Assembly: GCA_040902195.1 (NCBI GenBank)
Contig: JBBDXS010000020.1
Span: 1 to 60,108 of the forward strand
Source of the DNA: JBBDXS01 sp040902195
GTDB lineage: Bacteria > Chloroflexota > Dehalococcoidia > DSTF01 > RBG-16-68-14
Reading direction: 5' to 3'
DNA length: 60,108 bases
Shown: positions 15,653-24,589 of the stretch, piece after piece
How positions within the stretch are numbered: position 1 is the stretch's first letter
Layout of the letters: every line of letters starts with the position of its first letter
Notes under the pieces: model-generated
What the model was told of the DNA's origin: nothing
Seen by the model: only the letters and a program-made list of their open reading frames with translations
Database searches by the model: none
Program-made: the position numbers and the translations under genes

Positions 15653-17551
15653 CTAGCCCTTAATCGAGAACGCCACCAGCGCCAACGCGATGACGCCAAC
15701 GACGATGCCGAGCGCGTAGTTCGGCAGCCGTCCGGTCTGTTGGTACTTGAGCAGATAGCCCGCGAACTTCGTTGTGTAGCCCGCCCCGTCGACGCCCGTG
15801 TCGTTCACAACGTTGCGGTCGAACCAGGCGACCATCCGCGCGACACCGAGGACTACGTTATCGACGATCGCCTGGTAGACGGCATCGATGTAGAACTTGT
15901 TCACGAGCAGCGTATACACCGGCCGGAACGTACGGACGGCTACAGCTGAGGTCCCGGGCCGCAGCATGTATATGTACCAGGCGAGCGCAAGGCCAAGCAG
16001 CACGAGCAGCGACGAGCCGATCGCGTTGCCCACGCTGAAGTGGAAGATCTCCGGCTCGTGGGCGTAAATGATCTCTCCGATTCCGCCCGGGAACCCCAGT
16101 GCGCGGCCGACCTGGTCGAAGACGATCAGCCCCGACACGAACGTGAGGCCGGCCAGCAGCGCGAGCGGCACCCACATCGTCAGCGGGCTTTCGTGGGCGT
16201 GGGCGTGCGCTTCGGGGTCTTTCGGCTCGCCGAGGAACGTCAGCACGAAGACGCGCGTCATGTAGAACGCCGTGACGGGCAGCGTGAGCAACGTCAGCGC
16301 GAACACACCGCGGTTGTCGAGCAGGGCGTGCAGGATCTCGTCCTTCGCCCAAAAGCCGGACAGGAACGGCAGCCCGGCCATCGAGAGCGCGCCGACGGCG
16401 AACGTCACGCCGGTGATCGGCATCTTTGACCAGAGGCCGCCGAGCTGGTCGACCTCCTGCCGGTCCGTCGCGTGGATTACGGAGCCGGCGCCGAGGAAGA
16501 GGAGCGCTTTGAAGAAGGCGTGTGTAAACAGATAGAGCATGGCTGCGCCGGGCGCACCGACGCCGAGCGCGACGAACATCAGTCCGAGCGAGTTGATCGT
16601 CGAGTACGCGATGACGCGCTTGATGTCCGTCATCACGAGACCCATACCCGCAGACATGAACGTCGTCAGCAGGCCGACCGCCAGCACCAGCTCCTGGCCG
16701 CCCTCGACGAGCGCGAAGAGCGGCAGCGTCCTCGCCACGAGATAGACGCCCGCGACCACCATCGTGGCGGCGTGGATGAGCGCTGAGACAGGCGTGGGGC
16801 CTTCCATCGCGTCGGGGAGCCAGACATGGAACGGGAACTGCGCCGACTTGCCCATCGCGCCGAGGAACAGCAGCACGACGGACGCCGTGAGCACCTCGGT
16901 GCGGATCGTGCCTGCCTGCGCGGCCGCGATGATCTCCTGGATGTTGAACGTCCCCGTGTCGCGCCAGAGGAGGATGATGGCGATCAGCAACCCGACGTCG
17001 CCGAGGCGCGTCGTGATGAACGCCTTCTTCGACGCCTCAGCCGCCGACCGCAGGTGGCTATAGTGGCCGATCAGCAAGTACGAGCACAGGCCAACGAGCT
17101 CCCAGGCGAAGTAGAGCAGCAGGAAGTTGTCGGCGAGGACGAGCGCGAGCATCGACGCCGTGAAGAGCGACAACACAGCGTAGAACCAGCCGTAGCGCGA
17201 GTCGCCCTTCATGTAGGCGAGGGAGTAGACCTGCACCATCAGCGACACGAAGGTCACGACCGCGAGCATCACGATCGTGATCGCGTCGACGTGGACGCCG
17301 AGGCGCAGCTCTAGGTATCCCGGCACCTCGAGCCACTGCGTGCTGTTCGCGACGCCCGCGAACTCCGCGCCGTGGCGCGAAAGCTCGTCGGTGAAGTCGA
17401 AGATGATCGGGAAGACGAGGCCGAACGTCGCCGCCATCGCGCCGATAGCGATCCAGTCGCCCTTACGCGGCAGGTACGGCCCGAACAGCAACAGGACCAC
17501 GAACGCGCCTGCGGGCAGGAGCGGCAGTAGCCAGGCGTCGGTCATGCCCAT
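15653..17551 (-). CDS. nuoL: NADH-quinone oxidoreductase subunit L
   Basis: The protein has 632 residues and is the largest antiporter-like subunit of complex I. Seen: FFAWELVGLCSYLLIG-type sequence (LYFAWELVGLCSYLLIGH), GKSAQFPFHVWLPDAMEGPTPVSALIHAATMVVAGVYL, KRVIAYSTINSLGLMFVALG and THAFFKALLFLGAGSVIH. A C-terminal region after residue 480 holds the lateral helix and last transmembrane segment. The start MGM at 17551 (or the second Met at 17545) is preceded by GGTAGGGG; a longer open frame to 17620 overlaps nuoK out of frame. Confidence 0.95.
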   Translation of the reverse strand: MGMTDAWLLPLLPAGAFVVLLLFGPYLPRKGDWIAIGAMAATFGLVFPIIFDFTDELSRHGAEFAGVANSTQWLEVPGYLELRLGVHVDAITIVMLAVVTFVSLMVQVYSLAYMKGDSRYGWFYAVLSLFTASMLALVLADNFLLLYFAWELVGLCSYLLIGHYSHLRSAAEASKKAFITTRLGDVGLLIAIILLWRDTGTFNIQEIIAAAQAGTIRTEVLTASVVLLFLGAMGKSAQFPFHVWLPDAMEGPTPVSALIHAATMVVAGVYLVARTLPLFALVEGGQELVLAVGLLTTFMSAGMGLVMTDIKRVIAYSTINSLGLMFVALGVGAPGAAMLYLFTHAFFKALLFLGAGSVIHATDRQEVDQLGGLWSKMPITGVTFAVGALSMAGLPFLSGFWAKDEILHALLDNRGVFALTLLTLPVTAFYMTRVFVLTFLGEPKDPEAHAHAHESPLTMWVPLALLAGLTFVSGLIVFDQVGRALGFPGGIGEIIYAHEPEIFHFSVGNAIGSSLLVLLGLALAWYIYMLRPGTSAVAVRTFRPVYTLLVNKFYIDAVYQAIVDNVVLGVARMVAWFDRNVVNDTGVDGAGYTTKFAGYLLKYQQTGRLPNYALGIVVGVIALALVAFSIKG

Positions 17552-17561
17552 GGCGCGGCCC

Positions 17562-17897
17562 CTACCATCGCAGCGTGTCCAATTCGTCCACGTTCGCGGT
17601 CTGGCGGTTGCGGAACACACGCAAGACGATCGCCAGCGCTAGTCCGACCTCAGCCGCGGCGATGGTGATGATGAAGATCGCGAAGATGATGCCGATGAAC
17701 GCGCCCGGCGACGCGTACGCGGCGAAGGCGACCATGTTAATGCTCGCTGCGTTGAGCATCAGCTCCACCGACATGATGATCAGCACCGCATTACGCCGGC
17801 TCAGGACGCCGTAGACACCGATAGAGAAGAGGATCGCGCTGAGGACGAGGAAGTGCTCCAGCGGAATCTGCTGCGCGACAGCGCTCGCCCCGTCCAC
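17562..17897 (-). CDS. nuoK: NADH-quinone oxidoreductase subunit K
   Basis: The protein has 111 residues with three transmembrane segments. The signature GVYGVLSRRNAVLIIMSVELMLNAASINMVAF contains the conserved membrane Glu; IFIITIAAAEVGLALAIVL holds the second. The GTG start at 17897 (VDGASAVAQQIPLEHF) lies two bases past the nuoJ stop with GAGGAAGGGGAG upstream. A longer open frame to 18131 is Arg-rich noise over nuoJ. Confidence 0.95.
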   Translation of the reverse strand: MDGASAVAQQIPLEHFLVLSAILFSIGVYGVLSRRNAVLIIMSVELMLNAASINMVAFAAYASPGAFIGIIFAIFIITIAAAEVGLALAIVLRVFRNRQTANVDELDTLRW

Positions 17898-17899
17898 GG

Positions 17900-18400
17900 C
17901 TACTCCCCTTCCTCTTCGCGCGCCAGCACGATCGCGCCGACGAGCGCCACCAGCAGTACGAGCGAGGCGATCTCGAACGGCACCGCCCATTGTCGATAGA
18001 GCGCGTCGCCCAGCGCCTCGAACGGTACGCGCGTGATCTGCGACTGCGCATCGCCTGGCCAATCGCTCGTCGCAACAGCGGCGATGAGCAGGCCACCCAA
18101 CAGGGAGGACGCGGCGGCGGCGAGAGGCCACTGGGCGCCTACCATCGTTTCGGGCAGGTCTCCAACGCGCGTCAACATCAGCGCGAAGAGCAGGAGCACC
18201 GTGACGGCGCCGGCGTAGATGAGGACCTGTACCAGCGCGAGGAACTCCTGCGCCAGGAGAATGTAGACGCCCGCCACCGCCAGCAGCGACAGAATGAGGA
18301 ACAGCGCAGCGTAGACGGTGTTCCGGCTGAGCACGACGCCCAAAGCGCCACCGACCGCGAGCGCCGCGATCAGGTAGAACATCACCTGCGCCACTGTCAT
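17900..18400 (-). CDS. nuoJ: NADH-quinone oxidoreductase subunit J
   Basis: The protein has 166 residues and five transmembrane segments. The family motif around EFLALVQVLIYAGAVTVLLLFALML contains the conserved Tyr of TM3, whose pi-bulge couples quinone chemistry to proton pumping. A 219-base gap with two strong hairpins separates it from nuoI; nuoK follows at once. Confidence 0.94.
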   Translation of the reverse strand: MTVAQVMFYLIAALAVGGALGVVLSRNTVYAALFLILSLLAVAGVYILLAQEFLALVQVLIYAGAVTVLLLFALMLTRVGDLPETMVGAQWPLAAAASSLLGGLLIAAVATSDWPGDAQSQITRVPFEALGDALYRQWAVPFEIASLVLLVALVGAIVLAREEEGE

Positions 18401-18519
18401 TCTAGGCTCTCTCCCCTCGGCCTAACCTAGACCATCGCCCAGGTAGGGACAAGCCAGGCTGCACCAGCGTCTTGCTTCCCCGCGGCGGCAGGACCAAGCG
18501 CCACGCCTTCCCATGGGGC

Positions 18520-18557
18520 GTCATCCTTTGTCCTTCCGCGGAAGGACGAAGGATGAC
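18520..18557. repeat. 18-bp inverted repeat between nuoI and nuoJ
   Basis: Arms 18520-18537 and 18540-18557 are complementary except for one T-G wobble, with GC between. It sits inside the nuo operon and may be a REP-like or RNA-stabilising element. Confidence 0.7.
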
Positions 18558-18572
18558 AATTCGCCGGCTCGG

Positions 18573-18599
18573 ACGAAGCCGCCCATTGGGCGGCTTCGT
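18573..18599 (-). promoter_or_regulatory. 12-bp perfect hairpin between nuoI and nuoJ
   Basis: Arms 18573-18584 and 18588-18599 are complementary with an ATT loop. The core GCCGCCC-loop-GGGCGGC is shared with the hairpin at 52205-52235. On the minus strand it lies 21 bases after the nuoI stop, where it could partly terminate or stabilise the transcript. Confidence 0.55.
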
Positions 18600-18619
18600 T
18601 GCGTTGAGGAGGCTATCCC

Positions 18620-19084
<465 letters not shown>

Positions 19085-19100
19085 CCCCGCACACTCCTTC

Positions 19101-20258
19101 TCAGCTCAACTCCGCAGGCGCGGGCACAGACGGCGGCGGCGCTGTAGCCGTCGCCGGCTTCGGCACCATACGCAAACTGCGCGGCTCGACGCGCACGGCC
19201 TTGTAGGTGATGTACCCAGCCAACAACAACCCGGCTCCAGAGAACGGCAGCAGCAGGCCGTCCGGCCACTCGTATACCAGGACGAAGCCGTTTATAAGGA
19301 CCTGCAGGAAGCCCAGTGGCACCAGCACCTTCCAGCAATAGCTCATAAGCTGGTCGATGCGGAGACGGGGCAACGTAAACCGGATCCAGATGAAGAGCAG
19401 GATCAGGAAACTGGTCTTTAGGACCGTCAGGAGAATCTGCAGCCAGAGACCGGCATCGCTGCCGAAGGGCCACTCCCAACCACCGAGGAACACCGCGGAG
19501 CCAAGCAGGCTGTAGATGAACAGGTTCGCGTACGAGGCGAGCATGAACATCGACCAGCGGATTCCGCTGTACTCGATAAACGGCCCGCCGACGACCTCCG
19601 ATTCCGCCGTCGGGATATCGAAGGGCTGGCGCTCCAACTCGGCCAGCGTGGCGACCAAGAAGATGTAGAACGCGAGCGGCTGCCAGACGATGAGCGGCAC
19701 CTTGTCCTGGAAGCCGACGATGCTCGTCAGATTGAGCGTTCCCGTCACCATCGCGATCGAGAGGAGCGCTAGCACCATCGGGATCTCGTAGCTAACGAGC
19801 TGCGCCGCGGCGCGCATTGCGCCGAGCAGCGCGTACTTGTTGTCCGAGGCCCAGCCCGCCATCAGGAAGCCGATAAACGACAGCCCACCGACGGCGATAA
19901 TGTACAGCAGCCCCAGGTCCAGGAACGCCACCACCCAATCACGGGTAAACGGGATCACCACGAACGCCATGAATGCCGGCACGAAGATCGCGAACGGCGC
20001 CAGCTCGAACACCCAACGATTCGCCGACGCCGGACGCAGGTCTTCCTTGCCGACGAGCTTGATCGCGTCGGCCAGCGTCTGCAACGTGCCGTGCGGCCCG
20101 ACGCGCATCGGCCCGAGACGCATCTGCATGCGAGCGGCCACCTTGCGCTCGACGTAGATCAGCATGAGCACGACGAGCGTCATGAGCAGCACCATCGTAA
20201 CCAGCCCGAGCAGCGAATCGAGCCAGATGTTGCCGACGTCGAACGTAAGCGCAAGCAT
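19101..20258 (-). CDS. nuoH: NADH-quinone oxidoreductase subunit H
   Basis: The protein has 385 residues and eight or more transmembrane segments. It forms part of the quinone-binding chamber. Conserved: YVERKVAARMQMRLGPMRVGPHGTLQ, ADAIKLVGKEDLRP, RAAAQLVSYEIPM, AELERQPFDIPTAESEVVGG and the final WIRFTLPRLRIDQLMSYCWK. The C-terminus has an extra Pro/Ala tail (about 25 residues). The ATG at 20258 follows the nuoD stop directly; an upstream in-frame ATG at 20276 overlaps nuoD. Neither has a clear Shine-Dalgarno, so the start is uncertain by six codons. Confidence 0.94.
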   Translation of the reverse strand: MLALTFDVGNIWLDSLLGLVTMVLLMTLVVLMLIYVERKVAARMQMRLGPMRVGPHGTLQTLADAIKLVGKEDLRPASANRWVFELAPFAIFVPAFMAFVVIPFTRDWVVAFLDLGLLYIIAVGGLSFIGFLMAGWASDNKYALLGAMRAAAQLVSYEIPMVLALLSIAMVTGTLNLTSIVGFQDKVPLIVWQPLAFYIFLVATLAELERQPFDIPTAESEVVGGPFIEYSGIRWSMFMLASYANLFIYSLLGSAVFLGGWEWPFGSDAGLWLQILLTVLKTSFLILLFIWIRFTLPRLRIDQLMSYCWKVLVPLGFLQVLINGFVLVYEWPDGLLLPFSGAGLLLAGYITYKAVRVEPRSLRMVPKPATATAPPPSVPAPAELS

Positions 20259-20259
20259 G

Positions 20260-21378
20260 CTAGCGGTCCACATCACACAGCACGATATCGATCGAGCCGA
20301 GGATCGCTACGGCGTCCGCCACGTAGTTGCCGATGGTGATCGCCCTCAGCGCTGAAAGGTTGCAAAACGAGGGCGAGCGGATCTTCAGCCGGTACGGCTT
20401 GTCGCCACTCTTCGAGACGATGTAGATGCCGTACTCGCCGCGTGCGCCCTCGACGCAGGCATAGACCTCCGCCACCGGACCGCGCAGCTTGCGGGGCATC
20501 TTCTCGGGCAGGATCGGTCCCTCCGGAAGCTGCTCCAGCGCATCTTCAACAATGCGGATCGACTGGCGCATCTCCTCCATGCGAACGAGGTAGCGATCGT
20601 AGACGTCTCCGAATTGTCCCACCGGGATCTCGAACGCGAAGCGGTCATAGATGGAGTACGGCTTATCCTTGCGGAGGTCCCATGGCACGCCGGAGGCGCG
20701 CAGCATCGGGCCGGTCAGGCCCCAGTTGATCGCGTCCTCTCCGCTTATGGCGCCTACGCCGCGCGATCGCGCGACGAAGATCTCGTTATCCGTGAGCAGT
20801 GTATCGAGGTCTTTGAGGCCCTGCCTCGTCTGCGGAAGCACCTCACGTACGCGCTGCACGAAGTTGTCCGGCAGGTCCCACACGACGCCGCCGGGCCGGA
20901 AATAGCCGTACATGAGGCGCTCACCGCTCACTTCCTCGAAGATGTCCTGGATGCGCTCGCGCTCGCGAAACGCGTACGTGAACGTCGTGCCGAAGATCCC
21001 GAGGTCGATGCCAAAGGCGCCGACGAACATCATATGGCTCGTGATGCGGTTCAGCTCGCACAAGATAACGCGGATGTACTCCGCGCGCTCCGGCACCTCG
21101 ATCCCGATCAGCTTCTCGACGGCCATGCAATATGCCTGCTCGTTCTGGAACTGCGCCAGGTAGTCGGTGCGGTCCTGATAGCCGATCGCCTGGCGATAGT
21201 CCATGGTCTCGGAGAGCTTCTCGCCACCGCGGTGCATGTAGCCGATGTGCGGCTCCACATCCACGACGCGCTCGCCGTCGATCGTCAACACCATGCGAAA
21301 CACGCCGTGCGTGCTGGGGTGCTGTGGCCCCATGTTCACATTGATGTCGACGGTGTCGAGCGCGTGTTCTTGGATCAT
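20260..21378 (-). CDS. nuoD: NADH-quinone oxidoreductase subunit D
   Basis: The protein has 372 residues and is the 49-kDa subunit beside cluster N2 and the quinone site. Conserved: NMGPQHPSTHGVFRM, HIGYMHRGGEKL, YQDRTDYLAQFQNEQAY, HMMFVGAFGIDLG and GARGEYGIYIVSKSGDKPYRLKIRSPSF. The start at 21378 (MIQEHALDTVD) overlaps the stop of the small reading frame upstream as ATGA; the frame is open 15 codons further but without family similarity. Confidence 0.96.
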   Translation of the reverse strand: MIQEHALDTVDINVNMGPQHPSTHGVFRMVLTIDGERVVDVEPHIGYMHRGGEKLSETMDYRQAIGYQDRTDYLAQFQNEQAYCMAVEKLIGIEVPERAEYIRVILCELNRITSHMMFVGAFGIDLGIFGTTFTYAFRERERIQDIFEEVSGERLMYGYFRPGGVVWDLPDNFVQRVREVLPQTRQGLKDLDTLLTDNEIFVARSRGVGAISGEDAINWGLTGPMLRASGVPWDLRKDKPYSIYDRFAFEIPVGQFGDVYDRYLVRMEEMRQSIRIVEDALEQLPEGPILPEKMPRKLRGPVAEVYACVEGARGEYGIYIVSKSGDKPYRLKIRSPSFCNLSALRAITIGNYVADAVAILGSIDIVLCDVDR

Positions 21379-21542
21379 TGGAGAATGATCGGATCGTCCA
21401 GCCCGGGCAGTGCGAGTCCACATGTCGCATTCTTCCAGGCGCCGCCCTCCTTCACCATACTGATGGGCGGCGAAGCGAGCACTTCGGAGCCGTTTCGACG
21501 TGGCATCTCACTGGCCTCCTGCGGCGCTGTCGAGCGCATCAT
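21375..21542 (-). CDS. small ORF exactly filling the nuoC-nuoD gap (55 residues)
   Basis: The frame starts with ATGATG at 21542. That ATG overlaps the nuoC stop as ATGA, and its own stop overlaps the nuoD start as ATGA again, so all three genes would be coupled. The protein is 55 residues (MMRSTAPQEASEMPRRNG at the start, LPGLDDPIILQ at the end) with no transmembrane segment and one Cys. I recognise no family. The double overlap in an operon where all other genes are tightly packed argues that it is translated; an accessory subunit or a leader that couples nuoD translation are both possible. Amino-acid composition is unremarkable, so this rests on position. Confidence 0.5.
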   Translation of the reverse strand: MMRSTAPQEASEMPRRNGSEVLASPPISMVKEGGAWKNATCGLALPGLDDPIILQ

Positions 21543-22180
21543 TCCTCCTCCTCTTCCCCATCGCCGCCAGTACCTTCCGCGACAAGCTCTCCCTGCCATT
21601 CCTCAATTTCAGCGAGCTTGCTGCTCTTCCGCAGCGGAAAGTAGTCCGTCATGTCTTCGGGCAGCAGCAGCGGAAGAAGGTGCGGATGCGCCTCGAACTC
21701 GATGCCGAACATGTCGCGCGTCTCGCGTTCGTGCCAGTCCGCTGCGTGCCAGATCGATGCCACGGACGCCACCTTCGCATCGTTCGCGGCAAGGCGCGTC
21801 TTGATTGTGACCTCGTGCCCCTTGTCGAGCGACATGAGCTGGTAGATCACCTCAAGGCCGTCCGCTTCGTGATCGACGCCGAAGAGGCAGCGCAGGAACT
21901 TGAGGTCTAGCCGCGGGTCGTCCTTGGCAACGGCCATCACTTTCGCGATGTCGTCTCGCGCCACTTCGACGATGACGTGCGACAGCCCCTGGTACGCCTC
22001 GAGCGGGACGCCCGGCAGCGCTTCCTTGAGCAAGTCCGCCACGCCGCCCGGCGCAGGCGGCGTCTTGGCCGGCGGCTCGGGCGCAGCCTTCGCCTTCGGC
22101 GCAGGCTGCGCGACCGGTGGCGCAGCTTGCTCCGGCGCGGCCTGCTCCTTCGACTCCTCCGCCTGTCCTTCCTGCGTCAT
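21539..22180 (-). CDS. nuoC: NADH-quinone oxidoreductase subunit C with Ala/Pro-rich N-terminal tail
   Basis: The protein has 213 residues and is the 30-kDa subunit of the peripheral arm. The NuoC domain spans about 65-195, with FLRCLFGVDHEADGLEVIYQL, VASIWHAADWHERETRDMFGIEFEAHPHL and LLPEDMTDYFPLRKS. Before it lies a 50-residue tail rich in Ala, Pro, Glu and Gln with little similarity to other NuoC proteins; a Glu-rich end (GEEEEE) closes it. The ATG shares its A with the nuoB stop (TAATG). A much longer upstream open frame is noise over nuoB. Confidence 0.93.
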   Translation of the reverse strand: MTQEGQAEESKEQAAPEQAAPPVAQPAPKAKAAPEPPAKTPPAPGGVADLLKEALPGVPLEAYQGLSHVIVEVARDDIAKVMAVAKDDPRLDLKFLRCLFGVDHEADGLEVIYQLMSLDKGHEVTIKTRLAANDAKVASVASIWHAADWHERETRDMFGIEFEAHPHLLPLLLPEDMTDYFPLRKSSKLAEIEEWQGELVAEGTGGDGEEEEE

Positions 22181-22806
22181 TAGAACTTGCCGCGCTCCTC
22201 CATGATCTTGTGTTGCAGCGCGATGAAGCCGTCCATTAGCGCCTCGGGGCGCGGCGGACAGCCGGGCACATACACATCGACGGGAATGATCTTGTCCACG
22301 CCCTGCAGCACGCGGTCGTAGCGCGTGTACGGGCCGCCGTTCGTCGCACAGGCGCCCATCGAGATCACCCACTTCGGGTTCGGCATCTGTTCGTACAGGA
22401 GCTTGACCGCCGGCGCCATCTTCTTCGTCACAGTGCCCGCGACGATCATCACGTCGGCCTGGCGCGGCGACGGCCACGGCACGATCCCGAAGCGCTCGAG
22501 GTCGTGGTGCGACATGAACGTCGCGATCATCTCGATCGCGCAGCACGCGAGACCGAACGTCAGCGGCCAGAGCGATGACTTGCGCGCCAGCGCGAGGACG
22601 TTCTCGGCGGGCACCTGCATGATGCCGGGCAGGACCTGCCGGTACATGCTCTTACCCGGATCGACTTCAACCGGCGTCAGCAGCGCCAGCTCGCGCTCGA
22701 TGCTCGCGGGCGGACGCTCGGAGGGCGGTACGGGAACGGGCGGGGCTTCTGCGGGCGCGGCCTCGGTTTCGGTCGTCGTCGCGACAATGTCTCCGGTTAC
22801 TTCCAT
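22180..22806 (-). CDS. nuoB: NADH-quinone oxidoreductase subunit B
   Basis: The protein has 208 residues and holds cluster N2. Cluster ligands are seen in FGLACCAIEM, MGACATNGGPY and VPGCPPRPE, with GTVTKKMAPAVKLLYEQM between them. The first 45 residues are an Ala/Pro/Thr/Glu-rich tail not typical of NuoB, similar in character to that of NuoC. The ATG at 22806 overlaps the nuoA end by 10 bases. Confidence 0.95.
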   Translation of the reverse strand: MEVTGDIVATTTETEAAPAEAPPVPVPPSERPPASIERELALLTPVEVDPGKSMYRQVLPGIMQVPAENVLALARKSSLWPLTFGLACCAIEMIATFMSHHDLERFGIVPWPSPRQADVMIVAGTVTKKMAPAVKLLYEQMPNPKWVISMGACATNGGPYTRYDRVLQGVDKIIPVDVYVPGCPPRPEALMDGFIALQHKIMEERGKF

Positions 22807-23165
22807 TGCAGCACTCCCTTCTTCCAGGCATACGCTAGGCCGGCGCCCAGGATGGCGATGAAGAGCACCATCTCGTAGAACGCGGCCTGCCCAATGCCCA
22901 CGAAGGTAACGGCCCACGGGAAGAGGAACACGGCCTCCACGTCAAAGATGAGGAACAGGATCGCGAACAGGTAGTAGCGAATGTGAAGCTGCGTCCGCAA
23001 CGGCTTGTCGGCGGGCATCATGCCGCACTCGTACGAAGTCTGCTTCAGCCGGGACGGAGAGAACGGGGCGAGGACGCGGGTGCCGATGAGGGCGGTACCG
23101 ACCAGTATGAAGCCGATGACGCTTGCCAGCAGGACGGCGACGTAGTTGTCCAGCAGGGCTTGCAC
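22797..23165 (-). CDS. nuoA: NADH-quinone oxidoreductase subunit A
   Basis: The protein has 122 residues with three transmembrane segments. The family signature KQTSYECGMMPADKPLRTQLHIRYYLFAILFLIFDVEAVFLFPWAV is complete, including the loop Cys and the DVE motif. It starts with GTG behind GGAGGCGGG. First gene of the operon, about 50 bases below the promoter at 23223-23251. Confidence 0.95.
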   Translation of the reverse strand: MQALLDNYVAVLLASVIGFILVGTALIGTRVLAPFSPSRLKQTSYECGMMPADKPLRTQLHIRYYLFAILFLIFDVEAVFLFPWAVTFVGIGQAAFYEMVLFIAILGAGLAYAWKKGVLQWK

Positions 23166-23222
23166 AGCTAATCCCGCCTCCGCACGAATTCGATTGTGGC
23201 CATCTTCACGAGGCCCGCCTGC

Positions 23223-23251
23223 ATCCTAGCACCAGGACGATTGCGGGTCAA
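23223..23251 (-). promoter_or_regulatory. promoter of the nuo operon
   Basis: On the minus strand TTGACC (23251-23246), a 17-base spacer and TAGGAT (23228-23223) lie about 60 bases before nuoA and just past the amidase stop at 23261. Confidence 0.7.
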
Positions 23252-23260
23252 TTGAGAAGG

Positions 23261-24589
23261 CTAGTGAGCCAATAGGCCTCTGGGTGCAGTCCAGCCGCCC
23301 AGCGCAGTCTCGATATGCTGCGCGGCGGCGAGCGCGACGGCGTCGCGCCACATGCGCGCGACGAGCTGCACGCCGACCGGCATGCCGTCCGACGTGCCCG
23401 CGCGCACGACGGCTGCCGGCTGGCCGGAAAGCGAGAACGGCAGCGTGTAGACGAACGGCTGCGGGCCGGAGACATCGGCGCGGAGCTGCGCGGCGGCCGG
23501 CGCCGCGGGGCAGAGGATGAGGTCGTACGTCTGCATGAACTCCAGGAAGGCGCGCTGGAGGCGGCCCCAGGCGAAGAGGCCGCGCTCGATCTGATCCACG
23601 GTGAGGGTGTGCTCGCCGGTGGCCCGCCACTCGCTCCAGGAGTACGAGCGCACGCGGGGCCAGTGCACCTGCGTGATGTCCCACGACTCGTCGATGCGCG
23701 GCGGGAGCGCGTCTTCGATCTGGGCGCCGGCGCCGGCCAGCGCAGTAGCGGCGTTGCGGACGGCGGCGGCGGTGTCGGCGTCGCAGGTAGCACCAGGAAA
23801 CTCAGTGAATGTCGCGACGCGCAGGCCGCGCAGGCCGACTTCGCGGTAGTCGTCGAGCGTTATCGGGACGACGCTGGCGTCGCGGCCGTCCGGGCCGGCG
23901 ATGACGTCCATGACGAGCGCGAGGTCCTCGACCGCGCGCGCGAGCGGGCCGATCTGCGTCCGCGGGTCGATGATGACATCGATGCGCGCGAAGTGGCCGG
24001 TGAGCGGCACGCGGCCGGCGGTTGGCTTGAGCGTTGCGATGCCGCAGCAGTGCGCAGGATAGCGCAGGCTACCGCCGGAGTCGCTGCCGAGGCCAGCGGG
24101 CGAGCCGCCGACGGCGATGATCGCGGCCTCGCCGCTGCTGCTCTCGCCCGGCGTGCGCGAGACATCGTAGGGGTTGGCGACGGAGCCGTAGACGGCGTTC
24201 TTGTTCTCGGCGTTGTCGATCGTTTTGCCGAGAAAGACGCCGCCCGCTGCGCGCATGCGCGCGACAACTGTCGCGTCGTGCTTCGGGACGTAGTCTTTGC
24301 GCTCGATAATGCCGGCGGCGCAGACGGCGTCGTTCGTCTCGATCCAGTCCTTTACGGTAAACGGAACGCCGTGCAACGGCCCGAGCGCCTCGCCGCGGGC
24401 AAGCGCGCCGTCGAGCTCGCGTGCACGCGCGAGTGCGGCGTCGGCATCGAGCACGGCGACGGCGTTCAGCTTGGGGTTGACGGCCTCGATACGCGCGAGG
24501 TGAGCATCGACGACCTCGGCGGACGAGACGCGCTTCTCGCGAATGGCGCGCGCGAGGGAGGTGGCGGAGAGGGAAGTGAGGTCAGGCAT
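23261..24589 (-). CDS. amidase signature family enzyme
   Basis: The protein has 442 residues. The amidase-signature Ser-cisSer-Lys triad can be placed: Lys in LHGVPFTVKDWIET, the Gly/Ser-rich stretch GESSSGEAAIIAVGGSPAG and the nucleophile region LGSDSGGSLRYPAHCCG. The usual C-terminal GLP-x-GVQL equivalent is SDGMPVGVQLVARM. Substrate unknown: GatA, which shares the fold, would be expected beside gatB/gatC, which are absent here. It begins 8 bases inside the end of the nuclease gene and is the last gene of the prs-secA-valS run. Confidence 0.85.
   Translation of the reverse strand: MPDLTSLSATSLARAIREKRVSSAEVVDAHLARIEAVNPKLNAVAVLDADAALARARELDGALARGEALGPLHGVPFTVKDWIETNDAVCAAGIIERKDYVPKHDATVVARMRAAGGVFLGKTIDNAENKNAVYGSVANPYDVSRTPGESSSGEAAIIAVGGSPAGLGSDSGGSLRYPAHCCGIATLKPTAGRVPLTGHFARIDVIIDPRTQIGPLARAVEDLALVMDVIAGPDGRDASVVPITLDDYREVGLRGLRVATFTEFPGATCDADTAAAVRNAATALAGAGAQIEDALPPRIDESWDITQVHWPRVRSYSWSEWRATGEHTLTVDQIERGLFAWGRLQRAFLEFMQTYDLILCPAAPAAAQLRADVSGPQPFVYTLPFSLSGQPAAVVRAGTSDGMPVGVQLVARMWRDAVALAAAQHIETALGGWTAPRGLLAH

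Noticed and set aside
23261..24589. Assignment of the amidase as GatA
   Set aside because: No gatB or gatC neighbours, and the C-terminal region does not show GatA-specific text.
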